From Oehlia diaphana (taxonomy: Eukaryota; Glomeromycota; Glomeromycetes; Glomerales; Glomeraceae), in contig QZLH01000053.1 in NCBI GenBank assembly GCA_003833135.1, forward strand, positions 103,106 to 167,105: a stretch of 64,000 nucleotides of DNA. The letters are read 5' to 3'. The position numbers and the translations under genes are program-made. The notes under the pieces are model-generated. The model did no database searches and had not been told where the DNA came from. It saw nothing but the letters and a program-made list of their open reading frames with translations. Numbering within the stretch: the first letter of the stretch is position 1; each line of letters begins with the position of its first letter. Below are positions 1-12,060 of the stretch, piece by piece.

Positions 1-2360
1 GTGGTAAAACATGTAAAGCGTCGGTATGTTCCAGTACGGAATCGTTCAATCCCTTCAAATATTGATAACCTAACGAAAAGAATCGTTCAACAACCTGGAT
101 TCGCTTGGACTTTGGGTAAAACTTTATTAGATTTGTATAAATATTACCCTGATAAAGGAGCTTACATTATGAAAGAATCAAGTTATTTTACAACTTCTTT
201 GGAAGCTCCAAAAAGAATTTTACAAACAAAATTAGGAAATCCATTCGGGGGTGAAGAAAGAAGTCATCATAGCGAGTTAAAATCTGTGTCTCGTAAAGCT
301 CGATTGCCAAGGGGGACATATCAGGATGAGGATACTAAAAAAAAAAGTTTTTCGAAATTATTAAATTTTCTGCCAAGACATTATGATTATACCAGCTCAA
401 TACGTCATGATACAGGAGCTCTAATTTATTATCCTGATTCAACAAATTATTCGGAAAGGAAACAAAATATGTACAGGGAATCTTATGGAACGCGACAAAA
501 ACAACGAAAACAACGTTTAGAAGATGCGAAAAAAACTCATCCTGCAAAATTATGTGTTGTTCCCTGGCCAGATTTTTGTGTTTACCCTCCATTACTTGAA
601 GATGATCATTATCCGCCATTAATCGGAAAATTGTATCGATTTTGGAATATATATATTTCTCCAATTCAAAGAAGTCCATTTGCTGATGTAGCATTGAACG
701 GGACATCAGAAATGTTTAGTGAAGTTGTTATGGAAGCTGTAATAAAATTCAAATGGTAAGTTAAACAATTAAGTATTCTTTATTCATTATGTATTTATAA
801 AAAATTAACGCATTAAAATATAATTTTTCCTTTAATTTCTTAAAAGGGATAAATTTGCGCAAAAGCTATTTTTATGCAATTTTGGATTATATTTAATCCA
901 TGCAATTCTCTTTAACACTATAGTCTCAATTGAATCTCAAATCGTGCCATCACCTGGAGATAAACTCGGATGGAAAGGTCCTCTATTGTATATAGAAACA
1001 ATTATTCCAATGTTGTTTTTAATTCAAGAATTAAGACAAATGTCTGGTAGATGGAAAAATTATTGGTCTAGCTTTTTTAATTATTTTGATTTAGCAAGCT
1101 TTGTTTTACCTCTTGTGTGCGATTTAATGATTATTGTGAGAATAGAGCCACCGCATAGTTTGAAAAGCTTTGCGGTTCTATGTGTATGGATCAATACGGT
1201 ATGTGTTAATAATAATAATAATTATATGATATCATTATGATTAAACTTTAATAACCGATTTTGTTTTGATCATTAGTTGCTACAAGCTCGGGCATTCGCT
1301 GGACCCGGAAAATTCATTGCAATCGTAATCGAAATTGGAAAGAAAATTCTTACATTATTTGCAACGTTATTCGTTTTTATTCTGGTAAGTGTGATATATA
1401 AAAATTGTTGTTTTCTTTTTTTTTTTTTGAAAAAAAAAAGTAATTCATGCCTGACAATTTTTCGACTTGTCTTTCCATATAATAAAAGGGGTTTGCAAAT
1501 GCATTATTTGTACTCTTACGTGATATACCACCTTTGGAAATAGTTCAAGAATATAATGGGAATATAATTGATCAAAATACTGGTCAAATAACTGGGAACA
1601 TATCATTAATTCAAACGCCCCAAGATAATACAAATATGTGGGAAAGATTTGATTATTCAATCTTGGCTACTTATTTTTTCCTGGGAATTGGATGGGACAG
1701 TATAACAACTTTTAATCCAGATCCCGCTTTGTACACCATGATGGTCTTATTCAGTAAGTGATTGATGAACAATTTTTTTTTTAACTTTAAGAATGAAAAC
1801 GTTTGTTAATAATCATTAATTTTTATTTTCTATTTTTATAGGTTTCGTAGCTGTAATCATACTTCTAAATATTCTCATCGGTATGTAAGAAAAAAAGTTC
1901 ATAATTGATATTTATATATTTTTTTAATAACGTTTTCATTCTTTTTGACCTATTTTTTTCGTAATCAATAGGTTTAATCACCGAGGTATTTAGTGGTTCA
2001 CTTCTAGTAGGACGACAAGCATGGTTACGACAACGAGCAGAATTAATAGCAGAACTTGAACTCTTTATGCTTTCACCATCACAACGCCAGCATCCAGATT
2101 GGTTTCCTCATTTAATTTATTATGAAGCTCACTTAGATACAATAAATAGTTGGAAAAGGAAATTATTTGTGGAAGAAATGGGAGAATTAGATGCTGATTT
2201 TGTTAGAAAAGAATTAAAAAATGTTAAAGATGAATTACATGATGAATTAAAAGAATTAAAAGGAATGGTCGGACATATTAGACTTTCCGTTAGAAATCCT
2301 TTTGATGGTGGTAATATTGGACATGATAGATCGGGTAGAAGTAGTATGGTTTCTGTATAA
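1..2360 (+). CDS. TRP/polycystin-like ion transport protein, C-terminal part (5' end outside window)
   Basis: Six exons can be joined in one frame: 1-755, 847-1198, 1277-1384, 1489-1753, 1842-1880 and 1972-2360, all with GT..AG introns of 61-104 bases. They give 635 residues up to the TAA; the reading frame is open at base 1, so the true start lies upstream. The first ~250 residues are basic and hydrophilic (cytosolic). Several hydrophobic helices follow: around FGLYLIHAILF, LLYIETIIPMLFLIQ, ASFVLPLVCDLMIIV, ILTLFATLFVFIL and, at the end, VAVIILLNILIGLI. A pore-like stretch, SILATYFFLGIGWDSITTF, lies just before the last helix. The C-terminal ~110 residues are charged and helical (RKELKNVKDELHDELKELKG, a probable coiled coil). 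This is the arrangement of the ion_trans family: S5, pore loop, S6, cytosolic coil. Family knowledge suggests a calcium-permeable cation channel of the plasma membrane or vacuole. The ion selectivity is not readable from the sequence. Confidence 0.8.
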
Positions 2361-4980
2361 AAAAAAAGTAATTATGTTATTTTTTTCTTGTAATTATATT
2401 ATTTTTTTTTCTTTTTAAAAAAAATATAATTTAATACAAAAAAAATCATTTATTTAAAAATATAATAATATTAGTGTATGTATATATATATATATGTATT
2501 TAGATAAAAAAAAAAATCTGAGAATTTTTGTATAATCATTGATAGATATTTATTCTTGTAAGGCTTAGTAATAGTTATTTAATAGTTATAATTAATAATG
2601 GAATAAAATATTATTTAATTAGCTAAAAAAATCATGTGGCGTTTTTATCGCTTGAGTTACTAGTAACCATTAAAGCAGCGAAAAAATGATGGACATGTCC
2701 ACCCTCTTGCATGTTGTTTTCTCATAAATTCTACTCTAAAATAGGTCTCAGACGTAATTCTTAAAAATTGGTGATAAAACAATAAGATGTTAACATAAAT
2801 TGAACTTGTCGTGATCGTTTGGTTATATTGTACAAAAACCTTTATTGCGTGCTGAGCCGCAGCCGTCTTAGCCTTATTCTCTTATAATGTTTACTTTCCA
2901 TGTATCAGCAGAAATAATCATGTATATTATTATAGAAATATTACGATTACATGTAAATATTAATAAAAAATTTGGCTGAAAAGGCTATATACAGTAATTT
3001 CACACAGCATAAAATAATCGCTTCTTTTCCTATTAATGATGAACTGGGCCTCTTGATGATGCTGTATGCAATAGCAAATTTATGTTGTATATACCGTATA
3101 TCTCGATTATAACCTGGTATTTCTTGCGTTCAGTAAAAAAGGATGTAATTTTTAACAGTATATATAGTAAAAATATAAATGATGTGACCGATTAAATAGA
3201 TTGAATAATTTAAATATGATCAAACTAATCATATGAGTTGAATCAGGGATTGTTAATTATTGCTTTTTTTATCTCTATGGCATTTCGGGTAAAATCCGGT
3301 GGCATGTGTCCCCATTAACGGTAACCCATTAAGGATCATGAAACTATTCGGTATATTACAACATTACATCATTTATTGCTGGATATTCCAGATATTAAAA
3401 TCTGCATTTATTTTGATTTTTAATAAAGTAAAATTAGTTTAACAAACAATAATAATGGAAATCTTAAAACATATATTTTGTAATTAAGTGTAAATAACAA
3501 ATAATGGCTAATTACAAAATAGAAATATGAAATTTGATCAGGGTTATAACCGTTATTGGGCACAATATTACGAGTGGCACAATGATAGCCAATCATTCAA
3601 CATCGATTAAATTAATATATATCGTGATTTATTAATCGGTACTAAAGATGCCCGAATAGGTGATTAATCCGGAACTCTGAAATCATAATAACTAACCTTT
3701 CATTCTTCTACTCGTCGAAACTCCCTAATTACGTCATTTCGGCTTTTCAACATATGCCGTAACCGTAATTGTATATATATATTTTTTTGTTTTTATTTAA
3801 TATTTTTATTATCTAATATTAAAAATTTTTTAATGGACGTACACTTTTTTTTCTATTGTTTAATAATTAAAAATTATAAATATATTCTTTTTAAAAATTA
3901 AAAAAAATTAATGAATTTACAATAAAAAACATAAAGCTGAAGTATTACTGTAAATATATACGATAATTTTTTTTTTTAAAAAAAAAATAATTTAAAATTT
4001 AATAACGGTTCGCAGCATGCATTTTTCTTTTTTTTGGGGGGCAATTCCCGCGGACTTTGCTTTCCGTTAAATGGGGAGGGATTTTTTCTTGAAATTCACC
4101 GTTAAGAAATTTAGCTTTCTTTCTTTCTTTAAGTATCAATGGCAATGTAAAATTACATCATTACGCCATTACGTTTATTACGGCGTTATGGTATTATGGC
4201 ATCGTGCAGTTACCGTAAAATTCCGACGACACCTATACGTCTACTATTACACATCATAAATATACTATATAAAATTTTTCTTACGATAGAAATGTAAATT
4301 ACGTTAAAGGTCTGTTATTCATCACGTAATAAAAGTATTTTGTTTCGTTTTGTCTTTACAGCTGATGAACAAACAAATCGTATATCATTCATATAATGGT
4401 GATTTACATACTTGATAAAGTATTTACTTTCAAAAAATAAATTGAAAGGGACAGTATTTATATTTTGAATTTAATTTGGCTGGCATAATTGGTTTTTAGT
4501 TTTCACTATAAGGAATATGTTAAATTAATAATATACGTAATGTTAAAATTACTTGTTAGTTAAAATTTCATAAATAAGATTTAAAGAACATTTATATCAT
4601 GATATACTTCGTGTAATAAAGAGTATGCAAAGTATTTTAAGTAAACATTACATTATTGCAATGCAAAATTGACGTATAATATTTTAATTAAGGGAATAAT
4701 ATGATCACACAAATCATTTGCAAGCTGAGTCAATGCAAATAGACAATATGGTGACACATATTTATTATATGACTAACAAAGGATGTTTATGATAAACACA
4801 TGCAAACAAAAATGTGCGGCCAATATGGTTAATAAATTTATATAAATATATGTATTTCTCTCTTATTTTTATATTTTACTTTTTTTCTTGAAACCATTAA
4901 TATTATATTTTTTTAAAAAAAATTTTAAATATTGGTTTCTTTTTTTTCATTGAAGTGATATAGAAATTAAACCATTATCT
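2361..4980. other. Intergenic AT-rich region, no gene recognised
   Basis: No open frame with family features was seen on either strand. There are A/T runs just after the channel stop codon (2362-2520), as expected of a 3' UTR and terminator region. From about 4140 to 4240 the sequence repeats ATTACG/TTACGG-like words (CATTACGCCATTACG, TTATTACGGCGTTATGG). This looks like a small decayed satellite or transposon end. The short open frame at 4071-4259 lies inside that repeat and is not credible as a gene. Confidence 0.6.
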
Positions 4981-6256
4981 ATTTATTAAGGTAAGCGTGC
5001 GCTCCCTGCTTATCATAGTTTTAATGAAACAAACTAACAAAATAAATAAAGTCAAAATTCATACCCGTTTGTTGGTGTCGTAAACCATCAGTGGTATCCT
5101 GAAGGACCATGATAGTAGGGACCATTTTGGTAGCATGGTACCATCTATTCCTCATTCATACCTGTTTGATGGTGTCGTGAAACCATCAGTGGTGCCATGA
5201 GGTAGGGGCACTTAGGTAACATAGTACCGTCTCTTTCCACTTATACCCGTTTGTTGGGGTCGTGAACCATCAGTGGTGACAGTAGGGACCATTTGGGTAG
5301 CATGGTACCATTGTTTTCCAGAGGCTTTTTTTATGGAGTATGGTAGTGCTGATTCTTCCACGCAGTACAAACCATACTATCATTGTTTATTTTTAGATTA
5401 CCAATGAGGTTCAGTTGTGGCAAATTATCATCCATTTATTAAGGTAAGCATGCGCTCCCTGCTTAGCATAGTTTTAATGAAACATACTTACAAAATAAAT
5501 AAAGTCAGTTCATACCTGTTTGTTGGTGTCGTAAACCATCAGTGGTATCCTGAAGGACCATGACAGTAGGGACCACTTTGGTAGCATGGTGCCATCGTTT
5601 CCAGAGACTTTTTTTTATGGAGTATGGTAGTGGCTGATTCTTCCACGTAGTACAAACCATACTACCATTGTTTTTTTCTTTATTTTTAGATTCCCAATGA
5701 GGTTCAGTTATGATAAGTTATCATCCATTTATTAAGGTAAGCATGTGCTCTCTGCTTAGCATAGTTTTAATGAAACATGCTTACAGAATAAAAAAAGTCA
5801 ATTTGTACCCGTTTGGTGGTATCCTGAAGGACCATGACAGTAGGGACCACTTTGGTAGCATGGTATCAAGAGTTATGGGGTATGTGGTGGTTCTTCCACC
5901 TGGTATCGACTATACTTACGTTGTTTTATTTTCTTTGTTTTTTAGATTACTAAAAAGGATAGTTGTGAATTGTAGTAGTTATTAAGGTAAGCATGCGCTC
6001 CCTGCTCAGCATAGTTTTAATGACACGTGCTTACAAAATAAAAAAAGTTGATTCATTCCCGTTTGTTGGTGTCGTAAACCATCAGTGGTATCCTGAAGGA
6101 CCATGACAGTAGGGACCACTTGGGTAGCATGGTACCATCTCTTTCCCAGAGGCTTTTTTTTTATGGAGTATGGTGGTGGTTATTGAATAGATGATTTCTT
6201 CTTCCGCCTGGTACCAACCATACTAACGGTGTTTTTTTTCTTTATTTTTTTTTTAG
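4981..6256 (+). repeat. Tandem array of intron-like GTAAGC...TTTTTAG units
   Basis: Four units begin with TTATTAAG/GTAAGC (GT at 4991, 5444, 5737 and 5987). Each ends in a T-rich tract plus AG (AG at 5395-5396, 5688-5689, 5944-5945 and 6255-6256). Between units lie short near-identical exon-like pieces, 5397-5443 and 5690-5736 (47 nt each) and a diverged 41-nt version at 5946-5986. Inside the units recur GTTTGTTGGTGTCGTAAACC, TATCCTGAAGGACCATGA, AGTAGGGACCA and GTAGCATGGTACCATC. The first unit holds this core three times (about 5061, 5158 and 5244). In the third unit GTAAGCATG pairs with a later CATGCTTAC, so each unit can start with a stem-loop. GC content is visibly higher than in the surroundings. 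The exon-like pieces carry stops in the frames I tested, so this is either a decayed multi-exon gene or a satellite that copied splice signals. Confidence 0.7.
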
Positions 6257-6351
6257 ATGTGAACTTTGATGTATTACCAGAAGAAGCGTTATGGACTACT
6301 TGTGGTGAAGATTGTTGTCCTTATAGAAAACGACCTTTGTGGATTTTATAG
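6257..6351 (+). CDS. Possible last exon of an unknown small gene
   Basis: Immediately after the last TTTTTTTAG of the intron-like array there is an open stretch. In one frame it reads VNFDVLPEEALWTTCGEDC, then CPYRKRPLWIL and a TAG at 6349-6351. The amino-acid mix (acidic start, paired cysteines, basic end) looks like real coding sequence rather than AT-rich noise. I could not join it in frame to the preceding exon-like repeat pieces: the phase it needs puts a TAA into the end of each piece (TATTAAG). It may be the 3' exon of a gene broken by the array. No family was recognised. Confidence 0.3.
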
Positions 6352-7266
6352 TCATGGTTTATGAGTGTTAAAAAATTTACAATAAAATAATTTATTTTTT
6401 ATATTATATGATTGACATCTATTTTGAAAATGGCATAATAATTTTATACCATTACAAATTTTAAAAAAATTTACAAATTTTTCGTATGTAAATTCATATG
6501 AAATTTTTTTTTTAAATTTTTAAATTTTCTCAGCAAATATAGTAATAATATATAAAAATTTTTTTCGTGATTTAACAAAAACTGACCTGGCCCCGGATAT
6601 GGGTGTCGCGGTCGAAAAAAAAACAAGATGTGTTCCATTGAATTTACTTTTATAATTTTTATAATTTAATGTACTAATTGCTAGGTATATATTATTTTAA
6701 CCTGAGAGCGAATATATTCAAAGGAAATTAAAAGAATAATCAATATTCCCAATTAAAAAAAAGAAAACCACCAGAATTTCAGCAAATTATTAGTAAAGTT
6801 CAGCTGGCTAAAAAATATTTAGGTAATTCAGATATAATTCAAGACCAAATTTGAAAAGATTTCAGCTTAATCAATATAATCCATTTTTTTTGAAATCCAA
6901 CCGGCAAAGAATGAGGCACTTTAAAATATAAGGGGAACTAGCACGTGAGTGCCCGCACAAGTTATTTAAGAAGGGGTTGGAATGTAAATTTAAGGTAGAG
7001 ATTAGTTAGATTAGTTGAGATTCAGCGGCAGACAAAAGTTAAGAGCGGTGGGATCAAAATATTAACGATCTAAATAACTAAGAGAATGCATTACAATTAA
7101 AATTTATGTATATTACAAACATTTCACCTCATGATACAATCTACTTGTATAATGAACTGTGACAAGCCGCCGATCGACAGCCGCCCATGAAAAGGGCAAA
7201 AAGAAATACATTATATAAAATTTTAAAAAAACAAAATATATAATGCCGCACTAAAATTTCAGACGC

Positions 7267-7312
<46 letters not shown>

Positions 7313-7390
7313 AAAAATAATTAATTAAAAAAATTTAATTTTTTAATAAAAAAAAAAAAAAAAAAAAAATTTATAGTATTTTTACTTGCT
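6352..7390. other. AT-rich non-coding stretch with GC-richer transposon-like patches
   Basis: No gene was seen. Two patches stand out in base composition: around 6585-6615 (ACCTGGCCCCGGATATGGG) and 6940-7200 (AGCACGTGAGTGCCCGCAC, then GCCGCCGATCGACAGCCGCC). They look like pieces of old mobile elements. 7266-7369 is almost pure T then A runs that lead into the assembly gap. Confidence 0.5.
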
Positions 7391-7692
7391 NNNNNNNNNN
7401 NNNNNNNNNNNNNNNNNNNNNNNNNNNNNNNNNNNNNNNNNNNNNNNNNNNNNNNNNNNNNNNNNNNNNNNNNNNNNNNNNNNNNNNNNNNNNNNNNNNN
7501 NNNNNNNNNNNNNNNNNNNNNNNNNNNNNNNNNNNNNNNNNNNNNNNNNNNNNNNNNNNNNNNNNNNNNNNNNNNNNNNNNNNNNNNNNNNNNNNNNNNN
7601 NNNNNNNNNNNNNNNNNNNNNNNNNNNNNNNNNNNNNNNNNNNNNNNNNNNNNNNNNNNNNNNNNNNNNNNNNNNNNNNNNNNNNNNNNNNN
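7391..7692. other. Assembly gap (302 N)
   Basis: An unbroken run of N, flanked on both sides by poly-A. The 21 bases just before the gap (7370-7390, TTTATAGTATTTTTACTTGC plus T) recur exactly at 7837-7857, again after a poly-A run. The two contig ends may therefore overlap, and the gap may be artefactual. The long open frame reported across N is meaningless. Confidence 0.98.
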
Positions 7693-7766
<74 letters not shown>

Positions 7767-8019
7767 AATTATACTATCCTTAAGTTATTTATTCGATGAA
7801 TTTAATCTTTTACTCAAGAAAAAAAAAAAAAAAAAATTTATAGTATTTTTACTTGCTGTAAAGTGAAAAACGGATAAGTTGTAGATTTTCAAAAGAAAAA
7901 AATAGAACGAAAAAAAAGAGTTAAGGACGTACTAAAGTCACGCCAATAAGACTTAGTAACGGTCTGTCGTGTGATTATTGATCGTCTTGAGGAGGGTGGA
8001 TCGGAGTAAAAAATAGAAA

Positions 8020-8400
8020 AGATCTTGCCCTAAAATGTCCAGAAAATGTCCGAGCGGTCTGGAAAATTGCAATATTCCGGACGCCGAGATATTGTGAATT
8101 TCCGGAAAATGTCTAGAAAATGTCTAGGAGGGCTCGGTCCGGTGTTCCGAAAGCGGACGTTTTTCACATTTTTGACGACAATTTCCGGACATTCTTTTTT
8201 TATAGGGATTGTTAGCGTTTGTAAGTTGAAGTTTTTAATATTTGAGCGTCATTTGACGCACCCTATAAAAAAAATTCTGGAAAAACTCCGATAAATGATC
8301 ATTTTTCTAGTTTTTTATTCCGAAGAAACTCAGACACGTGATCATTTTTCTGAAAAATTTTTTATAGGGATATCTAAGTTCTCTGAACCTCAATCTTCTT
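8020..8400. repeat. Dispersed-repeat fragment with repeated AAAATGTC words
   Basis: The words GAAAATGTCCGAGCGGTC, TCCGGAAAATGTCTAGAAAA and ATGTCTAGGAGGGCTCGGTC follow one another, and the motif TGATCATTTTTCTRG occurs twice (8295-8350). TTTTTATAGGGAT also appears twice (8198 and 8359), and its complement CCCTATAAAAAA at 8261. These direct and inverted words in GC-richer sequence than the surroundings suggest a decayed mobile element. I cannot name its class. The 82-residue open frame at 8046-8294 lies within it and shows no domain. Confidence 0.45.
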
Positions 8401-8849
8401 GAAGATAATCATGGTCAAATAAGCTTAGCTCCTTGTTTAGGATGTGAAAGTGATTTATGTTTATTGTGATGTAGGATGTAAGTTGACTGGCGTGATTAGT
8501 ATTTGTTGTTTGAACTGCTAAAATCTGCCACCTTCAGCAGTAACTTTGTTGAGTTACTTCACTTTGTAGGCTTTTTTGACGTAGGTCTACTTATTCCACT
8601 AGCCCCTACTGTTAGGTATAGGGTGTTGTGGAATGTAAGTTAATTAGTGTTTAATGTTTTGACGTTAGAAAAGAGAGGAACTCATCGCTCTGAATTTTAT
8701 CTGTTTTAAGCACTTATTAATATTGTGAAGGATGAAATTTATTCGTTGATCTGATTCAAAGATCAAGTGGTCTTGTTGGATGTATGGTATGACGTCGTTT
8801 AACAGTCGCCGCACCACTTATTAGTGACGGGAACTCTTAATTAAAAGTA

Positions 8850-9110
8850 AGATTGATCATTGATCGAATCAATCGATCACGCGATTGAATTAATTTTTGA
8901 TCGATCAATTTTGCCAATTTACCCACACGATCATAGTAATACTAATACTATGTAATTAGCATTAATTGTTTGAAAGTTTAACATTGTAAATAAATTAAAT
9001 AAATGAAATTTAATAATAATAAAATCAATCAATCAATGATCGATCGAATATCCTTTGATCGAGCTATATAATCGATTAAGAAATCGATTGCACGTGATCA
9101 ATCAAGGTTA
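8850..9110. mobile_element. Putative MITE rich in GATCGAT/ATCGAT words
   Basis: The left part (8850-8930) reads GATTGATCATTGATCGAATC followed by repeated CGATCA words. The right part (9020-9106) contains the same words inverted (CAATGATCGATCG ... GTGATCAATCAAG). The two halves form an imperfect inverted repeat around an AT-rich centre, the usual build of a non-autonomous DNA element. The exact ends and target-site duplication could not be fixed. The rest of 8400-10080 shows no gene. Confidence 0.4.
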
Positions 9111-10082
9111 ACTCCTCGGAGGTAACTTTTAGAGTCAATTAAAACCCTAGACGGAGCATAACAATGAGGATCGATTTACGAGTATAGCGCATAGATCATT
9201 ATATGAAATCTGTATTTTTATACGAGAAGTTAAAAAGTTCTCGATTATTTATTTTTTTTTTCAAAAGATGTTGAACGATTTTCTGTAATAGTAACACGTT
9301 TGAAAAGTATTTATTTTGTATACGATCAGTATTACTTCTTGAAGTTTAAAAAAGTGAAAGAGAAACGTACTGATATTGTACTTATTATTTTATGTATTTA
9401 TGCGAAAAAAAGGGAGTGTCTATCTAATTTTCGTTTGATATAAAGTTTTTAGGTCAAAATCATCTAACTCGAGAAAGTAACTTTTACCACATATTGGGCT
9501 TAGTCAGTGCAGAAATGATATTTGATTTGATAAAGACATAGTAAGACAATAAAGTGTATAAATTTGTAAAAAAAATAAAAGTGATTTATTTAAAAAGGTT
9601 GTTTAGATTTCTGCGTGCGTTGATAAATTATATGATGAGAAGAAAAAAACTTTTGCTGATAACTAAAATCTCCTTTTTGTGTAGAAGCGTTTTCGAGCTA
9701 CTTATTCTTAGGAGAAAACCTGGCAAGGTGACATATAAATGTTGCTGTTAATAAATATTATGTTTGAGGCCATTCAACATAAAAATTTGTGCGTTACTGT
9801 AGATTTATAGATTTATAGTAATTTTTACATTGACCAGAAAGATTTTATTTTTTTTAAAAAAAAATTTTGATTTATTTATTTTATCGTATATTTTATATTT
9901 CTACTCGTTATACTATATAATAAGAAATGAAATTTTTTTTTAAAATTTTTACGTTTTATAATTTTTTTTTTGCTAAAGATTTTATAATACAATAATAAAG
10001 TACCGTAAATCAAAAAAGTAATATACTGTATAATAAAAAAGAAACTACTAAAAATTTTAAAATAATTAATTTACTATAAAAT

Positions 10083-11768
10083 TCATTCATCATCATCATC
10101 GTCTTGATTGAGATCTATTTAAAGATAAAAATTATAATTAAATTAAAATAATTTCATATATTTAAACTTAAAAATATCTTACCTAATTCATTTAATTCGC
10201 AATCCAAGCATTCAGAAACTATAGAATAAATATATAACAATCGCAATTATTTTAATAATACGATATATACTTGGATTTATTGATGATGATGAAATAATTT
10301 CTATTAAAAATAAAAAATAAATCAATAAATTATATATTAATATTAATCTTTTAAACGTAAATTTACCTTGAAATGAAGATAAGTAATCAGTTGAATTTAC
10401 TGGTTCTGGAAGATTTTCGAAATTTCAAAGTCTACTGGTATAAACTGCTTGTAGGTGTGTTTGAAGATTTTTAGATTGATTTTCGTTTGTTCTGTTTTTT
10501 AATTTATTCTCTTTAATTTTTTCACATTCTTCTATTTGACAATAAATTTCGCTACTTTCGACATAAATGTTATCTATTTTCTGCTTTGGCATTCCAACAT
10601 TTAATAATTAGTAAATCTGTAATTAATTTTGAAGTACCTTCAGAAATTTTTGGCCTATGTCCTTTACATATTTTAATGGTCAAAATATGATCATGAGGTT
10701 CCTCACTATAGGGAATTACTTATGACATAAGTTCATTCATCATTATTCCAAATGAGTAAATATCTGCCGCTTTTGTATATTGATATCCGCGTAAAACTTC
10801 TAGCGCCATATAAGGTATTGTCACAAAAACTCCTTTTCGCACATTATCATCTACTGGTTGACAGAATGAAAATCTTTATGAACTTTTCCAGCATCATGAA
10901 TAGCTAGTAAAAGTCCGTCTATAATCCAATATATATATATTGAATTTTATATTCATACTCTAAATCATTCTTTAAATAATTTCTCAAATTTCCACTCTCA
11001 TAATTTCGTAAAACCATCATATATTTTTGGGTATCTGGATTTTGAGCTATTCCATAACATATGATGGTATTTAAAACAAGAAAAATGATCTAAAATATAA
11101 TATCTAATCTAATATAGATTATTTAGAAGAGAAATTCAGTTGTTAAAAGAATATGTATTATGTAAATTAAAACAAATGCAAAATTTATATTTGATTCATA
11201 GACCCATTTTTGATTTTCTATATCCCAATATTCAATATTTCCTTCGGGCCAGTCAGCCGAATAAATTTTACTAAAACCACCTCTGGTAAGATAAGTAACA
11301 TTTTCAAATTTTTCAAAAGATATCCATTCAAGACATTTTTAAGGACGCAAAGCATTAAGTTGTGATTGTTGTATAAATTCATCAATATTTTTATTTCCAC
11401 TAGTCAAATTTTTAAAATTTTCTTTAAATCTTTTAGCATTACAAGGTCGACACCAATATGATCCTGTACCTGGTTCATTACATTCTCCACATATCTCATA
11501 AACTTCTTTTCTTTTTTCTAAATCCTTAATATTTACTCTTTTAAGAACGAAACTAGGTCATCTGATTCAGTAGTTGAAAATATTGTAGTATGTAACTATT
11601 AAAATGAAAAATGAATGATTAAAAAAAATTTTAATAGATATAATTTATATTATATTATAATATTTTTAACTGATATTCACCATCATCACATTCTTTCCAT
11701 AAAATTTTAACGCCAGTTTTAGTTATTGTAATCTCAGTTGTATCTGAATTTTGTTTTGAAGTATTCAT
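10083..11768 (-). pseudogene. Kinase-family copy A, pseudogene lacking the DFG/DLG segment
   Basis: All parts of the six-exon family gene can be recognised on the minus strand, from ATG at 11768 to the acidic tail DLNQ followed by D/E residues and TGA at 10083. The breaks are clear. The exon-1 donor after CAG is TT instead of GT. Exon 2 has a frameshift near the FLKK motif and an in-frame TAA where intact copies read ..KCLEWIPF (about 11340). In the catalytic domain the sequence jumps from HKDFHS straight to CQPVDD, so the GNIL loop residues and the DLG metal-binding motif are deleted (around 10862). MAPE has become MALE. The 5' flank keeps the family's upstream block (about 11930-12060). No catalytic kinase can be made. 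Confidence 0.85.
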
Positions 11769-11924
11769 TTTATTAAGTAAAAATATCACCAATTGTAAAT
11801 TTTTTAATAATATTAATAATAAAATTATTTTTAAAAAAGTAATTCGAATTATATATATATATTTTTATATTACAACTTCCAAGAAAAAAAAAAATTATTT
11901 GGACGCTACGGTCGCTACGCACCA

Positions 11925-12060
11925 TTGGATGCAAATCTTCCCTAATTGATATTACATGCAGGTAATATAATGTACCTTTAATATCTTAATTAACTTAATT
12001 TAGAATTTTTGGTATTAATTGTTATGACCTCATGACTAAAGATTTCTTTTTTTGGTAAGA
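11925..12060 (-). promoter_or_regulatory. Family upstream block, copy A (diverged)
   Basis: Read on the minus strand, this holds CATGAGGTCATAACAATTAA, then a ..TTCTAAATTAAG.. word and AATATCAATTAGGGAAGAT. The same words in the same order lie upstream of copies B and C. Here a ~25-base insertion separates the last two. Its role as promoter or 5' UTR is inferred from position and conservation only. Confidence 0.45.

Noticed and set aside
5710..5985. Gene of 91 residues in the 5-kb array
   Set aside because: It starts inside an exon-like repeat piece and runs through the intron-like unit. No counterpart is open in the other units.
7386..7748. Open frame across the assembly gap
   Set aside because: It consists of unknown residues and poly-lysine from poly-A.
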